A DNA stretch of 64,000 nucleotides from Polyangium sp. 15x6 (lineage in GTDB: Bacteria > Myxococcota_A > Polyangia > Polyangiales > Polyangiaceae): NCBI RefSeq assembly GCF_029960785.1, contig NZ_JASBQE010000033.1, positions 1 to 64,000 of the forward strand, in the 5' to 3' direction. Shown here one piece after another: positions 1 through 9,324 of this stretch. Both the position numbers and the translations under genes were made by a program. Under the pieces are notes generated by a model. The model was not told the DNA's origin and made no database searches. It saw nothing but the letters and a program-made list of their open reading frames with translations. Each line of letters starts with the position of its first letter. Within the stretch, counting starts at the first letter, position 1.

Positions 1-1777
1 CGCCCGGCACAGCGGGCGCAGCGCTCCCCGCGGGCGACGGCGACGCGCCCGGCGCGGCGGCCGCGGGCGCGGGCTTCTCGGGCGGCGGCTCGGGCAAGGG
101 GATCGCGTCGAGGCGCCGATCGAGCTCCGCCTTCACCTCGAGGAACGCGGCACGATCGCCCGGCGGCAGCACGCGCTCGCCGTCCATCTGCAGCGTCAAG
201 GCGTCGAAGAACTTGCCGTCCTTCTTCGCGCTGAAGTGCAGGTGCGGGCCCGTCGAGCGGCCCGTCGACCCGACGTACCCCACGAGCTGGTGCACGCCGA
301 GCTTCATCCCGACCTTGATGCCGGGCGCGAAGCGCGAGAGGTGCGCGTAGCCCGTCTGCACGCCGTTCGGGTGCATGATCGTCACCAGGTTCCCGCTCGG
401 ACCCGCGGGCCCCACCCAGTCGACCGTGCCCTTGTACGCCGAGTACACCGGCGTCCCCGTCGGCGCGCCGAGGTCCGTGCCGTTGTGCGGCATCAGCTTC
501 TTCAGCACGGGGTGCATCCGCTTCGGGTTGAAGTGCGACGTCACCGGCGCGCCCGGGACCGGCGAGCGCCAGCCGCCCGAGTAGGGCTGTTTGCCACGAT
601 CGTCCCAGTAGCCGCGCGCCTCTTGCCCGTTGAAGAAGTAGATGCGGATCGGCTTCTCGGCGGGATCGACGGGCCTGTACTCGAGCGCGACGATCTTCTT
701 GTATCGCGCGAACATCCCGAGCGCCGTCTCCTCCACCGCGATCACACGAACCGTGGAGCCTTCCTCGAAGGCCTCCGACGAGATGCGACCGCCGAGCGCG
801 TCGTCGATCGTCGCGATGATCCCGTCCTCGAGGCCGCCGGCCTGATACGACGCGACGAGATCCTTGCTCACGTAAAACGCGCTCACGACCTCGGCCTCGG
901 CGACCTTCATGTCGAGCCGCGTGCCGGTGAGGATGCCGTTCTGATCCTCGCGCGCCTGGTAGACCTCGAGCGACGAGATCTCGTACTCGAAGGCGCGCAC
1001 GCGCTTCGTCGCGCGATCGAGCGCCACGAAGAACTTGTCCTTGCGGCCGCACTTGTCGAACTTCCGCGTCCCCTCGAAGGCCTTCATGATCCGGTAGGTC
1101 TGGGCCTTCGGGACGTCCTTCTCCGCGAGCGCCTCCACGAAGCTCTTGCGATCGATCGTCCCCGACACGATCTGCACCGACGGATCCTTCGCGAGCTCCG
1201 ACAGCCTCCACGGCCCCGGGACCGGCTCGCGCTTCCTCTTCGTCGGCAGCGCGTTCGGACCGCCTTGTGCGTTCTCCGGCGTCGAGGCCTGGTGCGTGAG
1301 CGCGGCGCCTGCGATGAGCGCGCGCTCGTTGCGCGGCGGCACCACCTGGATCAGGAGCGCGATGATCGACGTCACCGTCGCGAGCCCGAAGAGCCCCCCG
1401 AAGATCGCCGTCATGCGCGGCGTGAGGTGCACGCCTCCGTGTGCGCGCGGCAGCGGCCTCGCCGACGGGCCTTCGAGCCCCGACGAGGGCGACGGCCCTG
1501 CGCCGCTCCCCGCGAGCCCCGAGAGCGGGCCTCGTGGCGCGGCGGGCGGGCCTTCGGCTTCGCGCCTTCGCAGGGGCACGACGAGGCGCGGACGTTTGGA
1601 TCTCGAAGCGTCTGCGACGCTCCCACCCGGCTCGGGCGACGGATCGTTCAGGTCGTCGAGCTCGGGCGCTTGGGGACCCGCGCGCTCTTCGACGGGGATG
1701 ATCGGCTCCGGGACGTCCGCCACGGGATGCACGTACCCCGAGCAGACGAAGGCGGCAAGGGCGGCGTGCATGCGCAT
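1..1777 (-). CDS. M23-family (LytM-type) peptidoglycan endopeptidase, 3' end cut by window edge
   Basis: This is a zinc metallopeptidase that should cut peptide cross-links in peptidoglycan outside the cytoplasm. The reverse-strand frame stays open from the ATG at 1777 to the window edge, so the C-terminus is missing. After a Pro/Ser-rich N-terminal part there is one membrane segment near residues 125-150, then a long linker domain like the N-terminal regions of M23 proteins, then the catalytic domain. The M23 signatures are visible: HNGTD (His431, Asp435) and HLH (His512, His514). A second ATG two codons downstream (1771) is an alternative start. The tail after the catalytic domain is Pro/Ala-rich. 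It is divergent from the TPR gene. The family assignment is firm; the exact cell-wall role (separation, remodelling or regulator) is not visible. Confidence 0.88.
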   Translation of the reverse strand, partial: MRMHAALAAFVCSGYVHPVADVPEPIIPVEERAGPQAPELDDLNDPSPEPGGSVADASRSKRPRLVVPLRRREAEGPPAAPRGPLSGLAGSGAGPSPSSGLEGPSARPLPRAHGGVHLTPRMTAIFGGLFGLATVTSIIALLIQVVPPRNERALIAGAALTHQASTPENAQGGPNALPTKRKREPVPGPWRLSELAKDPSVQIVSGTIDRKSFVEALAEKDVPKAQTYRIMKAFEGTRKFDKCGRKDKFFVALDRATKRVRAFEYEISSLEVYQAREDQNGILTGTRLDMKVAEAEVVSAFYVSKDLVASYQAGGLEDGIIATIDDALGGRISSEAFEEGSTVRVIAVEETALGMFARYKKIVALEYRPVDPAEKPIRIYFFNGQEARGYWDDRGKQPYSGGWRSPVPGAPVTSHFNPKRMHPVLKKLMPHNGTDLGAPTGTPVYSAYKGTVDWVGPAGPSGNLVTIMHPNGVQTGYAHLSRFAPGIKVGMKLGVHQLVGYVGSTGRSTGPHLHFSAKKDGKFFDALTLQMDGERVLPPGDRAAFLEVKAELDRRLDAIPLPEPPPEKPAPAAAAPGASPSPAGSAAPAVPG

Positions 1778-1872
1778 GTTCGAGCATCCGCCTCGGTCGA
1801 AGTATTGGAAAACGTAGGCTTTTTTGCTGGCCCGCATCGCCGAGCCGGTCTGACCGACGTAGACTTCGCGGC
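1778..1872. promoter_or_regulatory. Divergent intergenic region between M23 peptidase and TPR genes
   Basis: The 95-bp gap lies between two divergent start codons and must carry the promoters of at least one of them. It includes a short T-run (around 1820) that is unusual in this GC-rich sequence. No clear -35/-10 pair or strong Shine-Dalgarno site for the TPR gene could be recognised. Confidence 0.3.
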
Positions 1873-2628
1873 ATGGATGAGCGCCTCAAGGACCTGCTCC
1901 GCGTCGCGCGAGAGCACTACCAACGACGGGATTACGAGCGCGCCGAGCCCGCCCTGAGACAAGCGCTCGCGCTCCATGGCGAGCTCGCCGACGTGCACGA
2001 CATGCTGGGCGTGATCCTCCATGATCGCGGGGATCTCCTGGGCGCCCGGTTTCACTTCGCGAACGCCGCGCGCATCAACCCCGCCTACACCGAGGCGCTC
2101 ATGAACCTCGCGGTCACCCACGCCGACCTCGGCGACTACGATGCCGCGCGCGAGGTCTACCGGCGCATCCAGTCGGAACACACGGGCACCACCTCCGATC
2201 CTTTCGTCCGCGGGAAAATCGCCAACATGCACGCGGACCTCGCGCAGGCCTACCTCGACGCCGGCAGCCCTCGCGACGCCATCGCGGAGTTGCGCCGCGC
2301 CGTCGACCTCTGCCCGCGTTTCCCCGACTTGCAGGCTCGCCTCGGCAACCTCTACCGCGACCAGGGCAACCACGCCCTCGCGCGCGAGCACTACACCGCG
2401 GCGATCGAGGCGAACCCGCGTTACGCCCCGGCCCACGTCCTGCTCGGCCTCACGATGCTCGCCCTCGGCAGCGCCGATCAGGCCGTCACGTGCTTCCGCT
2501 CGGCGCTCGCGGTCGACCCGGACAACAAGAGCGCGAAGATGTACCTTCGCCTGGTCGAGGCCCAGCGCAACGCGCGCGCGGCCAAGCAGACCAGCCGCTC
2601 CCGCGAGGGCGCCCGAACACCCACTTGA
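1873..2628 (+). CDS. Tetratricopeptide-repeat protein
   Basis: A 251-residue soluble protein made almost entirely of TPR helices. Typical TPR spacing of Ala/Gly/Tyr/Pro is seen in units such as the one beginning AREHYQRRDYERAEPALRQA near residue 14, and at least five units follow. There is no signal peptide or membrane segment, so a cytoplasmic protein-protein scaffold is likely; the partner is unknown. The C-terminus is basic and Ser/Arg-rich. The stop codon TGA (2626-2628) is also the first three bases of a 50-bp tandem repeat, so the 3' end may have been created or altered by repeat insertion. No strong ribosome-binding site precedes the ATG. Confidence 0.85.
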   Translation: MDERLKDLLRVAREHYQRRDYERAEPALRQALALHGELADVHDMLGVILHDRGDLLGARFHFANAARINPAYTEALMNLAVTHADLGDYDAAREVYRRIQSEHTGTTSDPFVRGKIANMHADLAQAYLDAGSPRDAIAELRRAVDLCPRFPDLQARLGNLYRDQGNHALAREHYTAAIEANPRYAPAHVLLGLTMLALGSADQAVTCFRSALAVDPDNKSAKMYLRLVEAQRNARAAKQTSRSREGARTPT

Positions 2629-2725
2629 CGCTCGGGGGTTCCGCTCGGACAAGCCGAGCTGCACCCCCAAACCCCTGACGCTCGGGGGTTCCGCTCGGAC
2701 AAGCCGAGCTGCACCCCCAAACCCC
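2626..2725. repeat. Two perfect tandem copies of a 50-bp hairpin-forming repeat
   Basis: Bases 2626-2675 and 2676-2725 are identical 50-bp units. Each contains the inverted repeat GCTCGG-ACAAG-CCGAGC, flanked by a G-run on the left and a C-run on the right that could extend the stem. Copy 1 starts with the stop codon of the TPR gene, and copy 2 ends 9 bp before the likely start of the next gene. The hairpins could act as a terminator or attenuator between the two genes, or be copies of a dispersed palindromic repeat family; no other copy occurs in this window. Confidence 0.85.
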
Positions 2726-2734
2726 CCACCTCAT

Positions 2735-3946
2735 TTGGCGACCTTTTCCTTCTGGCGCGAGGAGCTCCGGCGCGCCTTCCGTGACCTCCAAGGCGAGGAC
2801 CTCTCTCCCGCGCGGCTCGGCGCCGCCGTCGCACTTGGCCTGTTCATCGGCTCGCTGCCCGTCTTCGGGTTCCACCTCCTCCTCGTCCTCGTCGTCTGCC
2901 TGAAGCTCCGCCTGCACGCCGTGCTCGCGTACGCCGCGGCGAACGTCTCGAACCCCTTTTTCGCGCCCTTCCTCATCACCGCGGAGATCCAGGTCGGAGC
3001 TCGCCTCCGCACCGGCGCATGGCTCCGCCTCGATCATCCGATCGAGGCCGGCTACCGCGCCCTCGCCGACTTCGCCGCCTACATGCTCGTCGGCGCCCCG
3101 CTCGTCGGACTCGCCCTCGCCGTCGCCGGCTTCGCCCTCACCGTCGCGTTCGTCCTCGCCAAACGCGCCATTCGCCCTGCCTCCGGCGCGCTCCCGCCCT
3201 ACCGCCTCCCTACGAGCGCGCCTCCCTGGATCGTCGCCGCCGAGCGCGTCGCCTCGCGCTTCGCCTCGCCCGAGAGCTCTTCCGCCGCCGACAAAAGCCT
3301 CTTCCACTACGTCCGCATCAAGCTCTCGCTCGATCCCGTCTCCCGCCTCATCGCCGACATCGAGGGCGCGCGTGACGGCGCGCTCGGCGACGTGCTCGAC
3401 ATCGGCACGGGCCGCGGCCAGCTCCCGATCCTCCTCCTCGAGCTCGGCCGCGCCACGCGCGCGCATGGCCTCGACTGGGACGAGGTCAAGATCGAGGCCG
3501 CGCGTCGCGCCGCCGCCACGCGCCCCGAGGGTGGTGTCCCCGCCACCGCCACGTTTGCTCGCGAGGACGCGCGCCGCTTCGAGGCCACGCCTGCCGACAC
3601 CGTCCTGCTCATCGACCTCCTCCACTACTTCACGATCGAAGAGCAGGACGCGATCCTCGGCTGCGCCGCCGACCACGTAAAACCCGGCGGCCGCTTGCTC
3701 GTCCGCGAGGCCGACACCGAGCGAGGCTTCCGCAGCTTCGCCACCTTGCTCGAGGAAAAAATCTTCACGGCCGTACGGTTCAACCGCGGCGAGCGTGTTC
3801 GTTTCCGGCCTGCGCAGAGCATCGCCGCGCTCCTCGAAGCGCGCGGCTTCCACTGCGAAATCCTGCCGGCGTGGGGCTCCACGCCCTTCTCCAACGTCCT
3901 CATCGTGGCGCGACGACCCGCGCTGGAGAATGCCCCCGCGGCGTGA
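2735..3946 (+). CDS. Fusion of a DUF2062 membrane domain and a class I SAM-dependent methyltransferase
   Basis: The N-terminal ~150 residues match the DUF2062 family: an amphipathic start, then hydrophobic helices around VALGLFIGSLPVFGFHLLL and NVSNPFFAPF, then two further membrane helices. The C-terminal ~210 residues form a Rossmann methyltransferase with motif I DVLDIGTGRGQLP, an acidic DWDEV after strand 2, and DTVLLIDLLHYF at motif IV. The combination suggests a methyltransferase tethered to the inner membrane, possibly acting on a lipid or membrane-bound substrate; the substrate is unknown. The start is uncertain: TTG at 2735 is the first plausible start after the tandem repeat, and no ATG/GTG start preserves the DUF2062 N-terminus. 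The 403-residue length equals the sum of the two families. Confidence 0.75.
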   Translation: MATFSFWREELRRAFRDLQGEDLSPARLGAAVALGLFIGSLPVFGFHLLLVLVVCLKLRLHAVLAYAAANVSNPFFAPFLITAEIQVGARLRTGAWLRLDHPIEAGYRALADFAAYMLVGAPLVGLALAVAGFALTVAFVLAKRAIRPASGALPPYRLPTSAPPWIVAAERVASRFASPESSSAADKSLFHYVRIKLSLDPVSRLIADIEGARDGALGDVLDIGTGRGQLPILLLELGRATRAHGLDWDEVKIEAARRAAATRPEGGVPATATFAREDARRFEATPADTVLLIDLLHYFTIEEQDAILGCAADHVKPGGRLLVREADTERGFRSFATLLEEKIFTAVRFNRGERVRFRPAQSIAALLEARGFHCEILPAWGSTPFSNVLIVARRPALENAPAA

Positions 3947-4012
3947 TCTCCCGGCAAGCGGTGATCCGCGTATGCCCCGCACGTTCGTCCGGGTGTGATA
4001 CCGTCCCGCGCG

Positions 4013-5637
<1,625 letters not shown>

Positions 5638-5641
<4 letters not shown>

Positions 5642-6972
5642 CGAACCCCCGAAATACGTTTGTCTCGTCCCTGTTCGTCCTGACCACCGTCCTCGCGACG
5701 ACGGGTGCCTTCGCGCAACCTCGTCCCGCGCAAGCTCCGGCGCCCGCGGCCGCGAAATCCGCCGAGCCTGCCGCCGCCGCGCCGATGGCGATCGTCGGCG
5801 GACGCGTCCACACGGGCACGGGCGAGATTCTCGAGGACGCCACGATCCTCGTGGAAAAAGGCCTCGTCCAGAAAATCGGAAAAGGCCTCGCCGTCCCGCC
5901 CGGCGTCACCACGATCGACGCCAAGGGCGCCATCGTCACGCCCGGCTTCGTCGACGCGCTCACGTCCATCGGCCTCGTCGAGATCTCGCTCGAGGACTCC
6001 ACGCACGACGACGATCGCGGCGGCAAAGACCCCATTCGCGCCGCCTTCCGCGCCGCCGACGGCTACAACCCCGCCTCCACCGTCGTCGGCATCACGCGCG
6101 CCGAGGGCGTCACCTCCGCGGCCGTCGTCCCTCTCGGCGGCGTTTTTTCTGGACAATCCGCCTGGGCCGACCTCGACGGCGACACCCGAGAATCCGCCCT
6201 CGCCCAGGGCCCCCTCGCGCTCCACGTCCACCTCGACGGCAGCAGCCTCGGCGGCGACCGCGGCGGCCCTGCGGCGGCCTTGCTCCGCGCGCGTGAGGTC
6301 TTCGACGACGCCCGTACGTTCCAGAAAAACCGCGCCGCGTGGGAGCGCAATCAAAGCCGCCCCTTCGCGGCGAGCCGCCTCGACCTCGAAGCCGTCGGCG
6401 ACGCGCTCGCCGGCCGCGTCCCGGTCGTCTTCCACGTCGAGCGCGCCTCCGACATCCTCGCCGCCGTCGCGCTCGCCAAGGAATTCGGCCTCCGCCCCGT
6501 CATCGCGGGCGGCGCCGAGGCCTGGAAAATCGCGCCACGCCTCGCCGAATCGAAGACCCCGGTGATCGTCAATCCCCTCGAACCCGGCCCCACGAGCTTC
6601 CACACCCTCGGCATGCGCGACGACAACGCCGCGCTCCTCTACGCGGCCGGCGTCCCCGTCGTCATCACCACGGCCGACACGCACAATGCGCGCAAGCTCC
6701 GCCAGGTCGCCGGCAATGCCGTCCGCGCGGGGTTGCCGCACGCGGCGGCCATTGCCGCGATTACGCGCGCCCCGGCCGAGGCGCTCGGGCTCGGCGCGAA
6801 ATACGGCACGCTCGCCCCTGGCAAGGTCGCGAACCTCGTCGTCTGGTCCGGGGATCCCCTCGAAATCGCCTCACGCCCGCTCGCGGTCGTCATTCGTGGC
6901 AAGAAGGTCGACCTCGCGAACCGCCAGTCTGCTCTTTTCACGCGATACCGGAAGCTCCCCATCGCCCGGTGA
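5638..6972 (+). CDS. Amidohydrolase-like exported protein lacking the HxH metal motif
   Basis: A 444-residue protein translationally coupled to the preceding amidohydrolase by a GTGA overlap. The GTG start opens a Sec signal peptide ending near GAFAQ. The fold is recognisable from the N-terminal sandwich (GGRVHTGTGEILEDATILVE) and the C-terminal GTLAPGKVANLVVW. However, the usual DxHxH is replaced by DALTSIG, and the later His-bearing segment of the upstream protein (SFHHALEAYKI) corresponds here to GGAEAWKI. It is therefore probably a non-catalytic or altered paralogue that pairs with the upstream enzyme, as in other two-gene amidohydrolase operons. Whether residual activity exists cannot be read from the sequence. 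Confidence 0.82.
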
Positions 6973-7337
6973 ACGCGCCCGCCCCGCCTCGGTTTCGCAT
7001 CCGCCTCTTCATCGAGCGCCTCGCCGTCGGCCATTTCTTCGGCTACCCCCTCGCCTTCGTGTGGGCCATCGCCTCGATGCCGCTCACGATCCACCTGCAT
7101 TTCGAGCGCCTCTCCGCGATCGAACACGACACCGAGGCGATGGGCCAGCTCGTCGTCCGACTCGTCGCCTGGCCTGCGGGCGTCGTATTCGTCCTCTCGC
7201 ACCTCTTCGCGATCGCGTGGGGGCTCGCGCAGGAGAAGAAACGCGGGCAATGGGTCTTCTTCGGCGGATTCGGCGTGATCCTCGGGACGGGCGTCCTCTT
7301 CGGCGCGGGGAGCTGGCTCTGGCTCTACCTGCGCTGA
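6969..7337 (+). CDS. Small multi-pass membrane protein of unknown function
   Basis: A 122-residue protein starting at a GTG that overlaps the stop of the amidohydrolase-like gene by 4 bp (GTGA), so it is the third gene of the coupled operon. Three hydrophobic segments are visible: around residues 17-36, 57-77 and 87-117. No family motif was recognised. Its position suggests it is made together with the two exported amidohydrolase-family proteins, but nothing in the sequence indicates a transport or anchoring mechanism. Confidence 0.72.
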   Translation: MNAPAPPRFRIRLFIERLAVGHFFGYPLAFVWAIASMPLTIHLHFERLSAIEHDTEAMGQLVVRLVAWPAGVVFVLSHLFAIAWGLAQEKKRGQWVFFGGFGVILGTGVLFGAGSWLWLYLR

Positions 7338-7352
7338 CCCCTCCGTTCGGCG

Positions 7353-8552
7353 CTATCGAATCTCGATGTACCGGAGATCCGCGCTCTCCTGCGGACCGTC
7401 ATTGTCGCCGAGCAACCACACGGTCGAATCTTTCCCCACGGGCGCGACCGGCCCGAGCTTCGATACCGTCGCGTCCCCCTTCGTCGCGCCCTTGATCGAG
7501 ATCAGCCGCCGGTTCGGCAGGTATTGCACCCGCACCTCGAGCTCCTGATCCCGCGACCATTCGAGCCCCTCGATCCGCAGGCTATCCGGCGAGCCCACCT
7601 TGAGCAGCGTCAGCGTGCCTCCCGCCTTCATCCGGAAAAACGTGCTGTCGTCCTCCAGCGCGACGAGATCGTGATCGACGACCTGCTCGTTCTGCGCGAA
7701 ATGCGGCGCATACCGGATCGTCACGTCGAAATATCCCGACGGGGCCAGCGTCTCCATCTCGACGTTCAAGAGATCCGCCTCCCGAAGCACCGGCGCTCCG
7801 GTCGTCGGAATGAAGCTCGAAGGATACGTCCCCACCTCGACCTGCGCCCCGTACACGTTCACCGACGTCTGCTGCGTGATGGCCGGCGCCGCCCCGATCG
7901 CCTCCGTCGTCAATCGAAGAAGGGGCTTCTCCTCGGACGTTCTCACCTCGTACCGCTTCCATGCGGTATCGCCCACCGACGCGTAAGCATTGCCATACGC
8001 AAAATAGGCGAACGTCCCCTCTCCCTGCGCGCCGATGATCCACGCCGACGCGATCGTGCCATCCACTTCGATCCCGGGGGAGGACTGCTTTCCGGAGGAG
8101 ATCAAGGACACGCCATCCATCCCCCCCGCGGGATCGGGCGCGTCCGGCACGGCCAGCATCGATTCGGCCGGCGTGGTCCAGCCGGCGCCTCCCCATCGAC
8201 TGAGCGGATTCAAATTCGTCCGCTCCGTCTCCATCGCGAGCCCCCAGCCCGTCCCCACGTTGCGCGGCCGCGGCTCGTTCTTCTGGTATCCGATGCGCAG
8301 CGTATTCGGCCCGATCTGCGACGTGCGCGGCGTATCCGACCGGTTGATGTACTCGAGCCAATCCGGCATCGTGTAGACCATCTCCGGCCCGGGCTCGGTC
8401 GCCTCCCATACCAGCGGATCGCGCGGCGGCAGGCTGCCGGGGTCATCGTCGAGCGTGAGCTCGGAAGGGAGCCCGCCCACGATCTGACAGCCAAAGGAGG
8501 ACATCCCGACGGCCGCGATCCACAAAGCTCGTTTTGCCTTCCATACGCGCAT
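7353..8552 (-). CDS. Lipoprotein with phage-tail/carbohydrate-binding-like lectin domain
   Basis: A 399-residue protein. The ATG at 8552 opens a lipoprotein signal ending at SSFGC. The middle part reads like the beta-sandwich modules of phage tail-fibre and carbohydrate-binding proteins: a GLAMETERTNLNPLS start, a WKRYEV strand, and the hallmark GAQVEVGTYPSSFIPTTGAP followed by READLL. A second jelly-roll-like region follows (residues ~300-399). This suggests an outer-membrane surface protein that binds glycans or polymers. No catalytic residues are evident. It is divergent from the DUF938 gene with 46 bp between starts. Its 3' end faces the small membrane protein gene 15 bp away. Confidence 0.78.
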   Translation of the reverse strand: MRVWKAKRALWIAAVGMSSFGCQIVGGLPSELTLDDDPGSLPPRDPLVWEATEPGPEMVYTMPDWLEYINRSDTPRTSQIGPNTLRIGYQKNEPRPRNVGTGWGLAMETERTNLNPLSRWGGAGWTTPAESMLAVPDAPDPAGGMDGVSLISSGKQSSPGIEVDGTIASAWIIGAQGEGTFAYFAYGNAYASVGDTAWKRYEVRTSEEKPLLRLTTEAIGAAPAITQQTSVNVYGAQVEVGTYPSSFIPTTGAPVLREADLLNVEMETLAPSGYFDVTIRYAPHFAQNEQVVDHDLVALEDDSTFFRMKAGGTLTLLKVGSPDSLRIEGLEWSRDQELEVRVQYLPNRRLISIKGATKGDATVSKLGPVAPVGKDSTVWLLGDNDGPQESADLRYIEIR

Positions 8553-8598
8553 CTTGCTAAGCTCCACGCGCCCGAGGATACACCACCCGGAAGCCCCC

Positions 8599-9195
8599 AT
8601 GAAGCGACGCGCCCCCGCTGCCGAGAGAAATCGCGATCCCATCCTGGACATCCTCCGCCGCGTCCTCCCGGACGGCGCCTTTACGCTCGAAATCGCGAGC
8701 GGCTCCGGCCAGCACACCGCGCACTTCGCGGCCCACCTCCCCCGCGTCACGTTCCAGCCTACGGACCCCGATCCCGACGCGCTCGCCAGCATCGACGCGT
8801 ACCGCGCGGAGCTCGACCTACCGAACTTCCTCCGCCCGCTCCGGCTCGACGCCTCCGAGGACGCCTGGCCCGTCTCCCGCGCCGACGCCGTCGTCTGCAT
8901 CAACATGATCCACATCGCCCCCTTCCGCGCGTGCGAGGGCCTCTTCCGCGGCGCCGCGCGCATCCTCCCCGCGGGCGGCGTGCTCTTCACCTACGGCCCT
9001 TATCGATTCTCGGGCGCGTTCACGGCCCCGAGCAACGAGGCCTTCGACGCCTCGTTACGGGAAAGGGACCCTTCGTGGGGCGTGCGCGACCTCGACGATC
9101 TCCAGCGCCTGGCGCGACAAACCGGCTTCGTGCACGAGGAGACCGTCCCCATGCCTGCCAACAATCACTCGCTCGTCTTCCGCAAGACGGCCTGA
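8599..9195 (+). CDS. DUF938 family SAM-dependent methyltransferase
   Basis: A 198-residue protein matching the DUF938 methyltransferase-like family over its whole length: motif I LEIASGSGQHTAHFA, FQPTDPDPDAL after strand 2, CINMIHIAPF, the loop LFTYGPYRFSG, and the family-typical PANNHSLVFRK at the C-terminus. The family is predicted to bind S-adenosylmethionine; its substrate is not established. The ATG at 8599 fits the family N-terminus (R-R-A-P-A-A-E-R-N) better than the in-frame ATG at 8554, which would overlap the divergent lipoprotein gene's control region. Its stop codon is the first part of a 128-bp palindrome. Confidence 0.85.
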   Translation: MKRRAPAAERNRDPILDILRRVLPDGAFTLEIASGSGQHTAHFAAHLPRVTFQPTDPDPDALASIDAYRAELDLPNFLRPLRLDASEDAWPVSRADAVVCINMIHIAPFRACEGLFRGAARILPAGGVLFTYGPYRFSGAFTAPSNEAFDASLRERDPSWGVRDLDDLQRLARQTGFVHEETVPMPANNHSLVFRKTA

Positions 9196-9320
9196 GAGGG
9201 TGCTGCCACAGGCGTCGCGAGCGGCTCGAGGCTAGGGAGGCCGAGCGAGGCGTACACTGTACGTCGAGCGAGGCCGACCGACGCATCGAGCCGCGCAGCA
9301 GCCTGTGGAATACCCTCTCA
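9193..9320. repeat. 128-bp imperfect palindromic element between convergent genes
   Basis: The ends are exact inverted repeats (TGAGAGGGT at 9193 and ACCCTCTCA ending at 9320), followed inward by CCACAGG/CCTGTGG and CGCGGCTCGA-like arms. The centre is GTACACTGTAC at 9252-9262, so the dyad axis of the core (9257) coincides with the midpoint of the whole element (9256.5). The two arms also hold the direct repeat CGAGCGAGGC. It fills the 129-bp gap between two convergent genes and includes the stop codon of the upstream one. It looks like a MITE/REP-type mobile palindrome and could also end transcription in both directions; no transposase is nearby. Confidence 0.8.
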
Positions 9321-9324
9321 GCGA

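Noticed and set aside
236-1957. Long open frame on the + strand opposite the M23 gene
   Set aside because: It lies entirely over the M23 peptidase, is almost pure Arg/Ala/Asp, has no family pattern, and runs against the clear catalytic motifs of the minus strand.
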